Under the pieces are notes generated by a model, which ran no database searches, was not told where the DNA came from, and saw nothing but the letters and a program-made list of their open reading frames with translations. From Candidatus Bathyarchaeota archaeon (GTDB lineage: Archaea; Thermoproteota; Bathyarchaeia; TCS64): a DNA stretch of 7,610 nucleotides. Position numbers and translations under genes: made by a program. Where the stretch lies: positions 10,077 through 17,686 of the forward strand of contig JAGTQJ010000014.1 of the NCBI GenBank assembly GCA_018396515.1, given 5' to 3'. Positions 1-6,411 of this stretch are shown one piece after another (the stretch's first letter is position 1; every line of letters starts with the position of its first letter).

Positions 1-798
1 CACGCCGATGCCTAGGGTGGTTCTCTCCCTGGATACGACCACCCCGTTTGACCTCACGTTCATGCAGATATACCAGGAGAAGATGAGGTCGTCGAGTTCC
101 CTCTCGGTGGGGGTTCTGGTGGTCACTATCCTGAGATCTTCCGGTCCCCTTATCCTTGTCAGGAGTGGGGTTGAGAGTATGATCGAGCCGTCCAATAGGA
201 TGGAGATGGTATATGGCCTGGGTGGATCCCCTATGAACTTGCTCAGAGAGCCCAAATTCCCAATTTGCATGATCCTCAAGTCCCTCTTCCTTGAGAGGGT
301 TCTTATGGCCCCCTCCTCGAAGGAGGGGGCCGCCACCACCTCTACGAAGGTCGAGGCGATCTCCTCGCCTGTCTCCTCATCCAAGGTCGAGTTGAAGACG
401 ACGATGCTCCCGTAGGCCGCCAGGCTGTCGCAGTCCCTGGCCCTTATGTAAATATCCTTAAGTTTTTCACCTCCACCCCTAGAGGCTGCTACGCCTGAGG
501 GGTTCAGGTGCTTCATGACGGCGCAGGCTGGCTCGTCAAAATACTTGAGGATGTTGATTGCGCTGTTCACGTCCTCTATGTTGGTCTGGCTGAGGCCGCC
601 CTTACCCCCCTTTATCAGCTTTAGGTTTCCAATAACCATCTCCCCCCTCAACGGCCTGTAGAGGGCTGCTGGTTGATGGGGGTTCTCCCCATACCTGAGG
701 CTCATCGCCTTCTCGTAGACTATCTCCTCCTCTCCTAAGAGGATGCTGAGCCTGTTGGGGAAGCTCTCCTCGGTTGGGGTTCTATACCTCCTCCTCAT
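1..798 (-). CDS. purH: AICAR formyltransferase (C-terminal half of PurH as a separate gene), partial
   Basis: Transfers a formyl group from 10-formyl-THF to AICAR, giving FAICAR, the penultimate step of de novo IMP synthesis. The reading frame is open from the left edge (codon at 1-3) to an ATG at 798, so roughly the last quarter to third is missing. Counting from that ATG, it shows the family hallmark RYGENPHQ at about residues 35-42, a KHLNPSG segment at about 96-102 corresponding to the KH(x)NP(x)G active-site motif (Lys and His kept), a DSLAAYGSIVVFN stretch near 124-136, and an RSNGVVVS segment close to the left edge matching the family's KSNAIV motif, followed by LGIG. The start is uncertain. 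An in-frame TTG at 810 sits 4 bases after a GGTGA ribosome binding site, whereas the ATG at 798 has only an adjacent GGAGG. It follows the cyclohydrolase gene by 4 or 16 bases in another frame. In most organisms both halves are one protein. Confidence 0.9.
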   Translation of the reverse strand, partial: MRRRYRTPTEESFPNRLSILLGEEEIVYEKAMSLRYGENPHQPAALYRPLRGEMVIGNLKLIKGGKGGLSQTNIEDVNSAINILKYFDEPACAVMKHLNPSGVAASRGGGEKLKDIYIRARDCDSLAAYGSIVVFNSTLDEETGEEIASTFVEVVAAPSFEEGAIRTLSRKRDLRIMQIGNLGSLSKFIGDPPRPYTISILLDGSIILSTPLLTRIRGPEDLRIVTTRTPTERELDDLIFSWYICMNVRSNGVVVSRERTTLGIGV

Positions 799-807
799 CT
801 CCTCCCC

Positions 808-819
808 CAAGCCTTCACC
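808..819 (-). promoter_or_regulatory. Ribosome binding site and alternative TTG start of the formyltransferase gene
   Basis: On the minus strand GGTGA (815-819) overlaps the TGA stop of the cyclohydrolase gene and lies 4 bases before an in-frame TTG at 808-810. The motif matches the core of an archaeal Shine-Dalgarno site, so translation of the second PurH half may be coupled to termination of the first. This favours TTG at 810 over ATG at 798 as the start, though both remain possible. Confidence 0.45.
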
Positions 820-1408
820 CCCTCCCGGTGAGGTATCTATATATGGCCGCGTCGTAGTCTGAGGTCCTCTTGAAGGCCTCTGCGGCGAGCCTCCTCCTAA
901 ACTCCTGGGGGAGATCTCCGTTATGCCTCTTCAGCCCCTCGGCGACCTCCTCATACTGGGAGGGATCGACCACGATAATGACCCTTCCATGGAGGAGGGC
1001 GGCCTTCGCGGCGGCCCTTATTAGGGCTGGACCTCCCACATCTATGCCCATCGCCGCCTCCCTGATCCCTCCACTCGCGACATACTCCTCGAAGGGGTAT
1101 AGGTTGACGACGACCAGGTCTATTGGCTCTATCCCATGCACCTCCATATAGGCCCTGTGGGCCTTGTTATCGATGTCGAGGAGTATGCCCCCGTGTATCT
1201 TTGGGTGAAGGGTCTTCAGCAATCCATCCGGGGCCTCCGGAAAGTTGGTGTACTCTGAGACCTCCAACACCCTTGGATACCCCAAGCTCGTTAACCAGGC
1301 AGCGGTTCCGGAGGAGGCGATCACCTCAACCTTTAGTGATGACAATACCTCGACCAGCCTCTCGAGCCCCTTTTTTTCGTAGGCGCTTATCAGGGCTCTC
1401 CTGATCAA
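815..1408 (-). CDS. purH: IMP cyclohydrolase (N-terminal MGS-like half of PurH as a separate gene)
   Basis: Closes the ring of FAICAR to give IMP, the last step of de novo purine synthesis. The 197-residue product covers the whole N-terminal domain of bifunctional PurH: a glycine/serine turn SSGT at about 32-35, KTLHPKIHGG at 65-74, DLVVVNLYPFE at 97-107, IDVGGPALIRAAAK at 122-135, and the domain-ending YDAAIYRYL at about 185-193. It stops with TGA exactly in the linker that normally leads into the formyltransferase domain, which is encoded next in a different frame. The start is TTG at 1408: an in-frame stop lies two codons upstream and no nearby ATG or GTG exists inside. A short GAGGG directly before it is a weak ribosome binding site. 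A TATA-like box about 39 bases upstream suggests a short leader. Function is clear from the motifs; whether the split is natural is discussed in the findings. Confidence 0.92.
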   Translation of the reverse strand: MIRRALISAYEKKGLERLVEVLSSLKVEVIASSGTAAWLTSLGYPRVLEVSEYTNFPEAPDGLLKTLHPKIHGGILLDIDNKAHRAYMEVHGIEPIDLVVVNLYPFEEYVASGGIREAAMGIDVGGPALIRAAAKAALLHGRVIIVVDPSQYEEVAEGLKRHNGDLPQEFRRRLAAEAFKRTSDYDAAIYRYLTGRG

Positions 1409-1442
1409 CCCTCATCAACCCGATGATGATCTGGGAACCCGG

Positions 1443-1452
1443 ATTTATATGA
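1443..1452 (-). promoter_or_regulatory. Candidate TATA box for the split purH genes
   Basis: The minus strand reads TCATATAAAT here. Initiation about 25 bases downstream would fall near 1420, leaving a leader of roughly 12-15 bases before the TTG start at 1408. No clear BRE element precedes it. Assigned from position and composition only. Confidence 0.4.
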
Positions 1453-1604
1453 ATGAGTACCTTGAGGATAAGGGTCTGGGGATAAACATTCATTCAACTT
1501 TTAACTGGCATCTCTGCACAACTTAGAGGCCAGCTATCTATCAGCTCTAGTCGAATTTAAATGGGTGTCTTATTCTCCGGTTTGGCGGCTTCAAAACCTG
1601 GGGA

Positions 1605-1620
1605 GGCCATCCTATGGGCC
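1605..1620. other. Small hairpin downstream of guaB
   Basis: GGCCAT and ATGGGCC flank a 3-base loop and can pair over 6 base pairs with one bulged G. It starts about 45 bases past the guaB stop codon. It may help 3'-end formation of the guaB transcript, but no strong T-run follows it on the minus strand, so calling it a terminator would go too far. Confidence 0.3.
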
Positions 1621-1664
1621 TTGATTTGGGTTTTGATGTTGCGGGATCTGTGCTGGGGCTGGGG

Positions 1665-3116
1665 TTAGGGTGATCTTCCCGATCCCGGTAGGAGGATGTC
1701 GTGGGGCTTCAGCTCGTCCGCACCCCTCTCTGTGACGAGGGCCAACCTTGCCTTCTCCCACATCTGGGTTATGTTCTCCGCCCCCACGTAGCCCATGGCT
1801 GCCTGGAGGCCTCCCACGAACTCTGAGACTATGTCGGCGACTGTCCCCCTGTATGGCACCCACCCCTCCACCCCCTCATCTATGGTCTTAGAGGGCTGGG
1901 AGTACCTGTCCAGGGCGTATCGCTTCCTCTTTGCAGCGGCGCTCCCCATCCCATAGTACTCCTTGTAGTATCTCCCCTCCAGGGCGACTAGTCGCCCTGG
2001 GCTCTCCCTGCACCCGGCGAAGACGTTGCCCATCATTGTGGATGACGCCCCCATCGCCAGGGCGACCGCCACATCCCCTGGGTTCCTTATCCCTCCATCG
2101 GCTATTATAGGGATGTCCGCTCCATAATCCCTCACGGCGTCTGCCGCTTGGGATACGGCGAATAGGGTTGGGGATCCAGCCCTTGTCACCACGCTCGTCG
2201 TGCAGATGGAGCCGCTCCCTATCCCGACCCTTAGGCCACCTATCCCGTCCAGCTTGGTTATGCAGTCCTCGGCAGCCTCGTATGTGCCTATGTTCCCCAC
2301 AACCACCTCCGCGGAGACCTCCTTTAACAGCCTCTTCGCCGCCTCGAAGCAGTTTCTATTGTGGAAGTGGGCGACATCGGTGACGAGGACGTCCACATAT
2401 TTGTCCAGGGCCTTGGCCCTCGGGAGGTCGAAGGGGGATATGGCGGCCGCGCAGATGAGCCTACCCTCCTCGTCCCTGATCGCGTTGGGATAGGTGCCCT
2501 TAAGGGTTATGTCCCTCATGGTTATGAGGCCCCTTACTCTCCCCTCCTTGTCGACTATTGGGAGCTTCTCTATCCTCTCCCTGTGGAGGATCCTCTTGGC
2601 CTCCTCTAGGGTTATGTCCTCTCCCGCTGTTATCACGTTCCTGGTCATCACGTCTCTCACCCTTAGGGATGGATCGGCCAGGCGGACATCTCTGGCCGTG
2701 ACGATGCCTATGAGCCTCTCATCATCCTCGACCACGGGGAATCCGTGGATGTTGTGGGCCTCCATCAGCCTTAGAAGCTCCTCTACGGTTATGTCCGGGC
2801 CCACGGTGACCACATCCCTTATTATGAGGGCCTCAGCCCTCTTAACCCTCCTAGCCATCTCCACCTCCGCCTCTATTGAGCAGTTCCTGTGGAGGACGCC
2901 TAGGCCGCCCTGCCTGGCCAGGGCTATGGCCATGTCGCTCTCGGTGACCGTGTCCATGGGGGAGGAGATGAATGGGACGTTGAGCCTCACCTTTCTGGTC
3001 GCCCTGCTCCTGACATCAACCTCTGAGGGCTCCACGGTGGTGAACCCTGGAAGAAGAAGGACATCGTTGAAGGTCAGAGCCTGAACGGCTTTAAACAGCT
3101 TATCCCGAAAACCCAT
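1665..3116 (-). CDS. guaB: IMP dehydrogenase
   Basis: Oxidises IMP to XMP with NAD+, the committed step to GMP, in the cytoplasm; normally a tetramer of TIM barrels. The 483-residue length is typical. The barrel begins around residue 14 (LTFNDVLLLPG) and is interrupted by two CBS domains at about 102-145 and 161-203. The catalytic loop has the nucleophile Cys305 in GSGSICTT, where most relatives have GPGSICTT. Further matches are IADGGIRNPGD (338-348), GMGSAAA (389-395) and the flap DRY (403-405) carrying the Arg-Tyr pair. The segment usually reading DTAHGHS is DVAHFHN at 247-253. The ATG start at 3116 follows GGTGGTC by two bases. The gene is transcribed towards the split purH genes, whose product IMP it uses, but a 256-base gap with a possible promoter separates them. 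The CBS pair suggests regulation by purine nucleotides, as known for the family. Confidence 0.96.
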   Translation of the reverse strand: MGFRDKLFKAVQALTFNDVLLLPGFTTVEPSEVDVRSRATRKVRLNVPFISSPMDTVTESDMAIALARQGGLGVLHRNCSIEAEVEMARRVKRAEALIIRDVVTVGPDITVEELLRLMEAHNIHGFPVVEDDERLIGIVTARDVRLADPSLRVRDVMTRNVITAGEDITLEEAKRILHRERIEKLPIVDKEGRVRGLITMRDITLKGTYPNAIRDEEGRLICAAAISPFDLPRAKALDKYVDVLVTDVAHFHNRNCFEAAKRLLKEVSAEVVVGNIGTYEAAEDCITKLDGIGGLRVGIGSGSICTTSVVTRAGSPTLFAVSQAADAVRDYGADIPIIADGGIRNPGDVAVALAMGASSTMMGNVFAGCRESPGRLVALEGRYYKEYYGMGSAAAKRKRYALDRYSQPSKTIDEGVEGWVPYRGTVADIVSEFVGGLQAAMGYVGAENITQMWEKARLALVTERGADELKPHDILLPGSGRSP

Positions 3117-3154
3117 CCGACCACCGGTGTTTTAACTCACGATGATAACTTGAG

Positions 3155-3170
3155 CTTATTAACGTTTTAC
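3155..3170 (-). promoter_or_regulatory. Candidate guaB promoter (BRE plus TATA box)
   Basis: The minus strand reads GTAAAACG followed by TTAATAAG. The A-rich part resembles an archaeal BRE and TTAATAA a TATA box. Initiation about 25 bases downstream would fall near 3133, giving a leader of about 17 bases containing GGTGGTC just before the ATG at 3116. Confidence 0.5.
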
Positions 3171-3277
3171 TTTTTAGCTTGATCTATGTGGAGGCCGGAT
3201 TCCAGAGGGGTGAAGACCGGAGGTTATCCTCTAAAGGGGAGCGGAGCGTTCGAGAGGCGGCCTTTGAGGGATAGGGG

Positions 3278-3287
3278 ATATATATAA
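3278..3287 (+). promoter_or_regulatory. TATA box of the Lrp/AsnC-domain gene
   Basis: ATATATATAA on the plus strand is a strong TATA-like element. Initiation about 25 bases downstream, near 3308, would put the transcript start after the TTG at 3290, arguing against the longest reading-frame start and for TTG 3332. A second TATA-like TTTTATAT (3294-3301) could instead give a leaderless GTG start at 3323. The G+C-rich stretch 3190-3277 between this and the guaB promoter shows no gene. Confidence 0.5.
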
Positions 3288-3331
3288 CCTTGGTTTTATA
3301 TCTGGCCAAGTATGATCGGTGGGTGGGGGTC

Positions 3332-3574
3332 TTGAAGGCCTACGTCCTCATGAACACCGAGCTGGGTCAGGAGGCCTCGGTGGTTGAGACCTTGGGTCGT
3401 ATGGAGGGGGTTAAAAAGGCCTACGCCCTCTACGGCATCTATGATGTTATAGCTGAGATAGAGGCCGAGTCCATGGATAGTGTCAGAAACATAGTCTTCA
3501 CAAAGATCAGGCAGCTGCCGAATGTCAGGAGCACCGTGACACTAATCACATACGGAGAATCCTTCATCAGGTAG
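3332..3574 (+). CDS. Stand-alone Lrp/AsnC ligand-binding (RAM) domain protein
   Basis: The 80-residue product corresponds to the C-terminal effector-binding domain of Lrp/AsnC regulators and has no helix-turn-helix. It begins KAYVLMNTE, like other stand-alone members, and contains YALYGIYDVIAEIEAES (about 31-47) and NVRSTVTLI (64-72), the typical strand-helix-strand pattern. Such domains form dimers or higher oligomers and bind amino acids or other small ligands; stand-alone forms may act as sensors or pair with full-length Lrp proteins. TTG at 3332 is chosen because the family consensus starts there, GGTGGG lies 8 bases upstream, and the TATA box fits a leader of about 23 bases. Alternatives in the same frame are GTG 3323 and TTG 3290. 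The gene is divergent from guaB and convergent with the glycosylase gene, so it is probably monocistronic. The ligand is unknown. Confidence 0.85.
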   Translation: MKAYVLMNTELGQEASVVETLGRMEGVKKAYALYGIYDVIAEIEAESMDSVRNIVFTKIRQLPNVRSTVTLITYGESFIR

Positions 3575-3747
3575 ATCCGGCGCTCCTCAAGCCTACCATT
3601 ATCATTAGTCGTTAATGTCTCATTTTAAGCTATTGATCATGAGGTAAAATCAATTTCAGTCTTTTAAACCTAGCTTCATAATCTTTTAAAATACGCTTCT
3701 CTTATTAATCAAATCTGATTTTGATTTCCTTTCTTTTTAGCATTTAT
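3575..3747. terminator. A+T-rich convergent intergenic region, probable 3' ends of both flanking transcripts
   Basis: This stretch lies between two converging genes and is much richer in A+T than the surrounding DNA. The plus strand has T-rich tracts at about 3716-3738 that could end the Lrp-domain transcript. The minus strand has short T-runs at about 3640-3695 suited to ending the glycosylase operon. TCTTTTAAA occurs twice (3660-3668 and 3682-3690). No strong hairpin or gene was seen. Archaeal termination usually needs only T-tracts, so the call is by composition and position. Confidence 0.4.
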
Positions 3748-4686
3748 CTATTTCAAGATCTTCCCTGTCATCATGTACCATATGTAGAGATCTAGTTCTG
3801 CGGGGGTTATTCCCATCTCTCCGGCTATGGCTCTCATTAGAGCCTCGAGCCTCATGTATAGGGATTTGTTTAGGCTTCTGGGGATCTCCGTTATCAGCCT
3901 CTTCTCCAATAGAAACCTCAATATGTGCCTGTCTAGGATGGCCAGATTCTTTGATCCCGTGTTCCTGAGGAAGTGGCTCGCCTCCTTATATCCTAGCCCC
4001 TTCACCTCTCTAACCAGCCACTCCCTCGCCTCCATCTCATCCATGTTTCTTAGGGTCTCCTTCAGCCTCCCATGGAGCCTCCTGGCCTCGACTATGTATC
4101 CAGCCCTTGCCTCGGGGTATCTGTGCCCCAGCCTCCTCAGCTCCTCTGAGAGCCTCTCCCTCTCCAATGTTAGGAGGCCTTCTCCAAGGGCCTCTTGGAT
4201 CTTTATTCCTCCCTCCGCCGTGTAATTGGCTGTGAGGATGCAGAAGCAAAGCTCCTTGAAGAGGCTCTCTTCGTCCCTTCCAGCCTCCTCAAAGGATCTG
4301 ATTCTCTCCTCGACGATGGGCCTAACCTCCTCAGCCGCTTTGATAAGCTCCCCTAGGAAGTCGAGCCTGGCTATCCAGACGTGAAAACTTGGTCCTTCCC
4401 CCTCCTCGTAGCGCCATAAGGTGTGGGGGATCCCTGAGACCTCTTCTATGATGTGTAGGAGATCCATGAAGTAGTCGGAGACCCCGCAGGTCTCGCACAT
4501 GCTCCCCGAGAACCTGAGCATTATAACTCTCCCCGTTATCGATAGAAGCTCTACGATGGCCTCCACCCCGAAGATCCTTGAGAACTCCTCTATAGCTCTC
4601 TCCACCTCCCCCCTATCTATGATGCTCACGGCGACATCCCCCTTCTTCCTGATGTAACCTTCCAAGTAAAATTGATCCTTGTTCAA
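3748..4686 (-). CDS. ogg: Ogg2-type 8-oxoguanine DNA glycosylase/AP lyase with an extra N-terminal CxxC domain
   Basis: Excises 8-oxoguanine from DNA and nicks the abasic site. Residues from about 111 to 312 match archaeal Ogg2 (about 207 residues in Methanocaldococcus): FKELCFCILTANYTAEGG (143-160), the helix-hairpin-helix GLGYKEASHFLRN (230-242) with expected Schiff-base Lys234, AILDRHILR (249-257) with Asp252, and ELDLYIWY (297-304). Lys and Asp are 18 residues apart, as in the Methanocaldococcus enzyme. The C-terminal residue is lysine, which in this family helps recognise 8-oxoguanine. Residues 1 to about 108 are extra: a predicted mixed alpha/beta domain with SMCETCG (62-68; Cys64, Cys67) that I do not recognise. 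It is 6 bases after pcc1, the last gene of the apparent operon. TTG at 4686 lacks a clear ribosome binding site; TTG 4665 or GTG 4629 (after GAAGGGGGAT) are alternatives. All keep the extra domain. Confidence 0.9.
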   Translation of the reverse strand: MNKDQFYLEGYIRKKGDVAVSIIDRGEVERAIEEFSRIFGVEAIVELLSITGRVIMLRFSGSMCETCGVSDYFMDLLHIIEEVSGIPHTLWRYEEGEGPSFHVWIARLDFLGELIKAAEEVRPIVEERIRSFEEAGRDEESLFKELCFCILTANYTAEGGIKIQEALGEGLLTLERERLSEELRRLGHRYPEARAGYIVEARRLHGRLKETLRNMDEMEAREWLVREVKGLGYKEASHFLRNTGSKNLAILDRHILRFLLEKRLITEIPRSLNKSLYMRLEALMRAIAGEMGITPAELDLYIWYMMTGKILK

Positions 4687-4692
4687 CTGGGG

Positions 4693-5001
4693 TTAGGGGA
4701 CTGAGGAGGGCTCTTCGTCGGGATTTTTACTCCTCTTTGCTTTTTGGATCTCCTCTAATGCCCTCTCAGCTGCCTGGATGCATGAGAGGAGGTCGTCTAC
4801 TGTGGCTGTTAGGCTTTTGATCCCCCTGTGGCATGTGATGGAGATCCTCAGTTCTCCTCCTGAGGCCTCTGATGTCAGGTTTATGCCTTCGGGTGCTTGG
4901 ATGTTGTCTGGTGAGACGGCGTCTAGGACCGCCCTCGCCTCCCTCTCAGATCTGTATCTTAGGGTTATCTGTGCCTCTTGCCTTTCTCTGCTCCCCGACA
5001 A
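4693..5001 (-). CDS. pcc1: KEOPS complex subunit Pcc1
   Basis: Small dimerisation subunit of KEOPS, which with Kae1, Bud32 and Cgi121 makes the t6A modification at position 37 of ANN-decoding tRNAs. The 102-residue product has the family layout: a first strand, EAREAR-like helix start at about 18-28 leading into SPDN (30-33), then a long strand pair GGELRISITCHRG (48-60), SLTATVDDLL (63-72) and a C-terminal helix to about residue 90. The tail after that is charged and probably disordered. The start is TTG at 5001, preceded by GGTGA with 6 bases spacing; no other usable start codon lies before the conserved part. The first 56 bases overlap the end of the DHH gene in another frame. A probable Bud32 tail lies further upstream in the same orientation, which supports the assignment. 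Confidence 0.85.
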   Translation of the reverse strand: MSGSRERQEAQITLRYRSEREARAVLDAVSPDNIQAPEGINLTSEASGGELRISITCHRGIKSLTATVDDLLSCIQAAERALEEIQKAKRSKNPDEEPSSVP

Positions 5002-6400
5002 GCCTGTTCACCAGCTTGATGAACTCCTCCTCATATATCTCCTGTATGAAGGCCCCTGCGGCTATGTCGTGTCCTCCTCCCCTCCCGTTAAACCTCTCGG
5101 CTGCCTCCATCATGACCTTCCCGAGGTTTATTCCCTCCATGGCCAGCTCGTCTGTGAGCCTCCCCGAGACCTTCAGGAGGCCCCCCTCGGCCTTGGCCAG
5201 TGCCACTATGGGCATCTTCTTCTTCAATATGCCCGTTGAGATGAGGATGGAGGCCACAACCCCTATTATCCTGTCGTCTATCTCGCCCTGGGCGCTGAGG
5301 GCGTATATGTTCTCCATCTCGACTATGGAGGCCCTCTCCCTCACCAGGTCCAGGTACTCGGCTATCCTCCTCCTGTACTCGTTCAGGGTGGCCTCGGCCT
5401 CCTCTACCGCTGATCCCCTGTCTCCTAGGCATATTGCTATGCCGAGGCTGGGCCTCTCCATCCTCGCGCATGCGTTCAGGAGGGAGGCGTACTCCCTTCC
5501 ATCCCTCATGGGTGTCCAGGCCTCCTCCTTCTTGAATATATACACCTTCCCTATGAGCTCGTGGATGGCCTCTACGCTGCACTGCTCCTGGATCATGTGT
5601 TTGGAGAGGGCTGAGAAGAGGTTTCTCTTCTCCTCCTCTGTGAGGTCCCTTAGGGCCCTCCATCTCCCCTCCCTCTTCAGCTCTATCCCGAGCTCCTTGA
5701 GGAAGGCTAGGCATCTGTCCTCCCTCCCGCTCAGGCCTGGTATATATGGGTTTGTTGTGTATGCCAGGGCCCTGTATAGGGGCCTCGTCTCATACCCGTA
5801 TAGGGTTATGTCGGTTCTCGTCTCTAGGAGGCCTGCCTCCCTCGCCTCTTCCTCTATCCTCCTGTTCAGGCCTATGAGGGCCTTCCCCTCCCCCTTATCC
5901 TGCTGGTCTGCTAGGGCTCCGACCACCCCTAGGGGGCTTAGGTCTATGTTCTTCTCGTCGATCCGCCTTGAGAAGAGGTATGCGACCCCCGCGCCGCTTA
6001 TGCCCCTTGAGCCGTCTAGGCCGTGTGATACGGGGTTTATGTGGACTATTCGGCCCTCCCCTGCCTCCATGGGTGGGTGATGGTCCAGAATTATGACATC
6101 GGATCCCGATAGGTGTTTCGTTATGATGTCCAGGTAGCTGCTGCCTATGTCTGAGAATATTATTAGGGGGGCCTTCTCCTCTGAGATCCCCCTCAGGATC
6201 TCCTCGTCGAGCCTGACCTCGCATGTCGTCTTGAAGGGTATCCCAGACCTCAGTGAGGTTAGGCTGAGGATCCCGCCCGCGGCTATCCCGTCGGCGTCGC
6301 TGTGGGAAACTATCCTAATGGGGTCTCCCCTCTCCACATGCTGCTCGTATAGCTCCGCCGCCACCTCTATGGAGTCGAGAAACTGCCTCTCCAGCCCCAT
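4946..6400 (-). CDS. DHH-family phosphoesterase, RecJ/GAN-like single-strand nuclease
   Basis: A 484-residue DHH/DHHA1 protein of the archaeal RecJ-like group, whose studied members are metal-dependent single-strand exonucleases; the GAN member binds the replication factor GINS. Metal-binding motifs are present in order: SHSDADG (32-38), FSDIG (82-86), DHH (106-108) and ALADQQD (162-168). The C-terminal DHHA1 domain ends with GRGGGHDIAAGA (439-450), the GGGH substrate-binding motif. The stretch between about 230 and 360 is poorly conserved in this group and holds a charged helical part. The ATG at 6400 follows rpsO by 11 bases with a purine-rich AAGGCGGAG in between, and the 3' end overlaps pcc1 by 56 bases. 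An rpsO-DHH-pcc1 order recurs in archaea, so the gene is probably the usual housekeeping copy. DNA or RNA as the main substrate cannot be told from sequence. Confidence 0.9.
   Translation of the reverse strand: MGLERQFLDSIEVAAELYEQHVERGDPIRIVSHSDADGIAAGGILSLTSLRSGIPFKTTCEVRLDEEILRGISEEKAPLIIFSDIGSSYLDIITKHLSGSDVIILDHHPPMEAGEGRIVHINPVSHGLDGSRGISGAGVAYLFSRRIDEKNIDLSPLGVVGALADQQDKGEGKALIGLNRRIEEEAREAGLLETRTDITLYGYETRPLYRALAYTTNPYIPGLSGREDRCLAFLKELGIELKREGRWRALRDLTEEEKRNLFSALSKHMIQEQCSVEAIHELIGKVYIFKKEEAWTPMRDGREYASLLNACARMERPSLGIAICLGDRGSAVEEAEATLNEYRRRIAEYLDLVRERASIVEMENIYALSAQGEIDDRIIGVVASILISTGILKKKMPIVALAKAEGGLLKVSGRLTDELAMEGINLGKVMMEAAERFNGRGGGHDIAAGAFIQEIYEEEFIKLVNRLVGEQRKARGTDNPKIQI
5008..5012 (-). 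promoter_or_regulatory. Ribosome binding site of pcc1 inside the DHH gene
   Basis: The minus strand reads GGTGA followed by six bases and TTG at 4999-5001. This archaeal Shine-Dalgarno match lies within the coding sequence of the upstream nuclease and fixes the start of pcc1, establishing a genuine 56-base gene overlap. Confidence 0.55.
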
Positions 6401-6411
6401 CTCCGCCTTGT

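Noticed and set aside
8..415. Plus-strand frame of 135 codons at the left edge
   Set aside because: Antisense to the partial AICAR formyltransferase, whose motifs run continuously through this stretch.
1421..1432. GATGATGA resembling the C box of a C/D small RNA
   Set aside because: No D box at the right distance and no terminal stem; it lies in the probable leader and promoter of purH.
1612..1863. Minus-strand frame running past the guaB stop codon, considered as a frameshifted guaB tail
   Set aside because: guaB already has a full-length C-terminus in its own frame; the extra frame gives a Gly/Pro/Arg-rich product without similarity to the family.
2494..3084. Plus-strand frame of 196 codons opposite guaB
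   Set aside because: Antisense shadow of the IMP dehydrogenase; low-complexity Ser/Leu/Thr product.
3240..3262. GTTCGAG sequence resembling a tRNA T-loop
   Set aside because: The flanking bases cannot form the T-stem and no acceptor or anticodon arm is present.
5088..5714. Minus-strand frame of 208 codons inside the DHH gene
   Set aside because: Same-strand shadow frame, very rich in Gly, Arg and Glu with no fold signature, wholly inside a well-supported gene.
4872..6080. Plus-strand frame of 402 codons opposite the DHH nuclease gene
   Set aside because: It is antisense to a gene with complete conserved motifs, its product is rich in Ser, Leu, Pro and Arg without any recognisable domain, and the long open frame follows from the G+C-rich codon use of the real gene.
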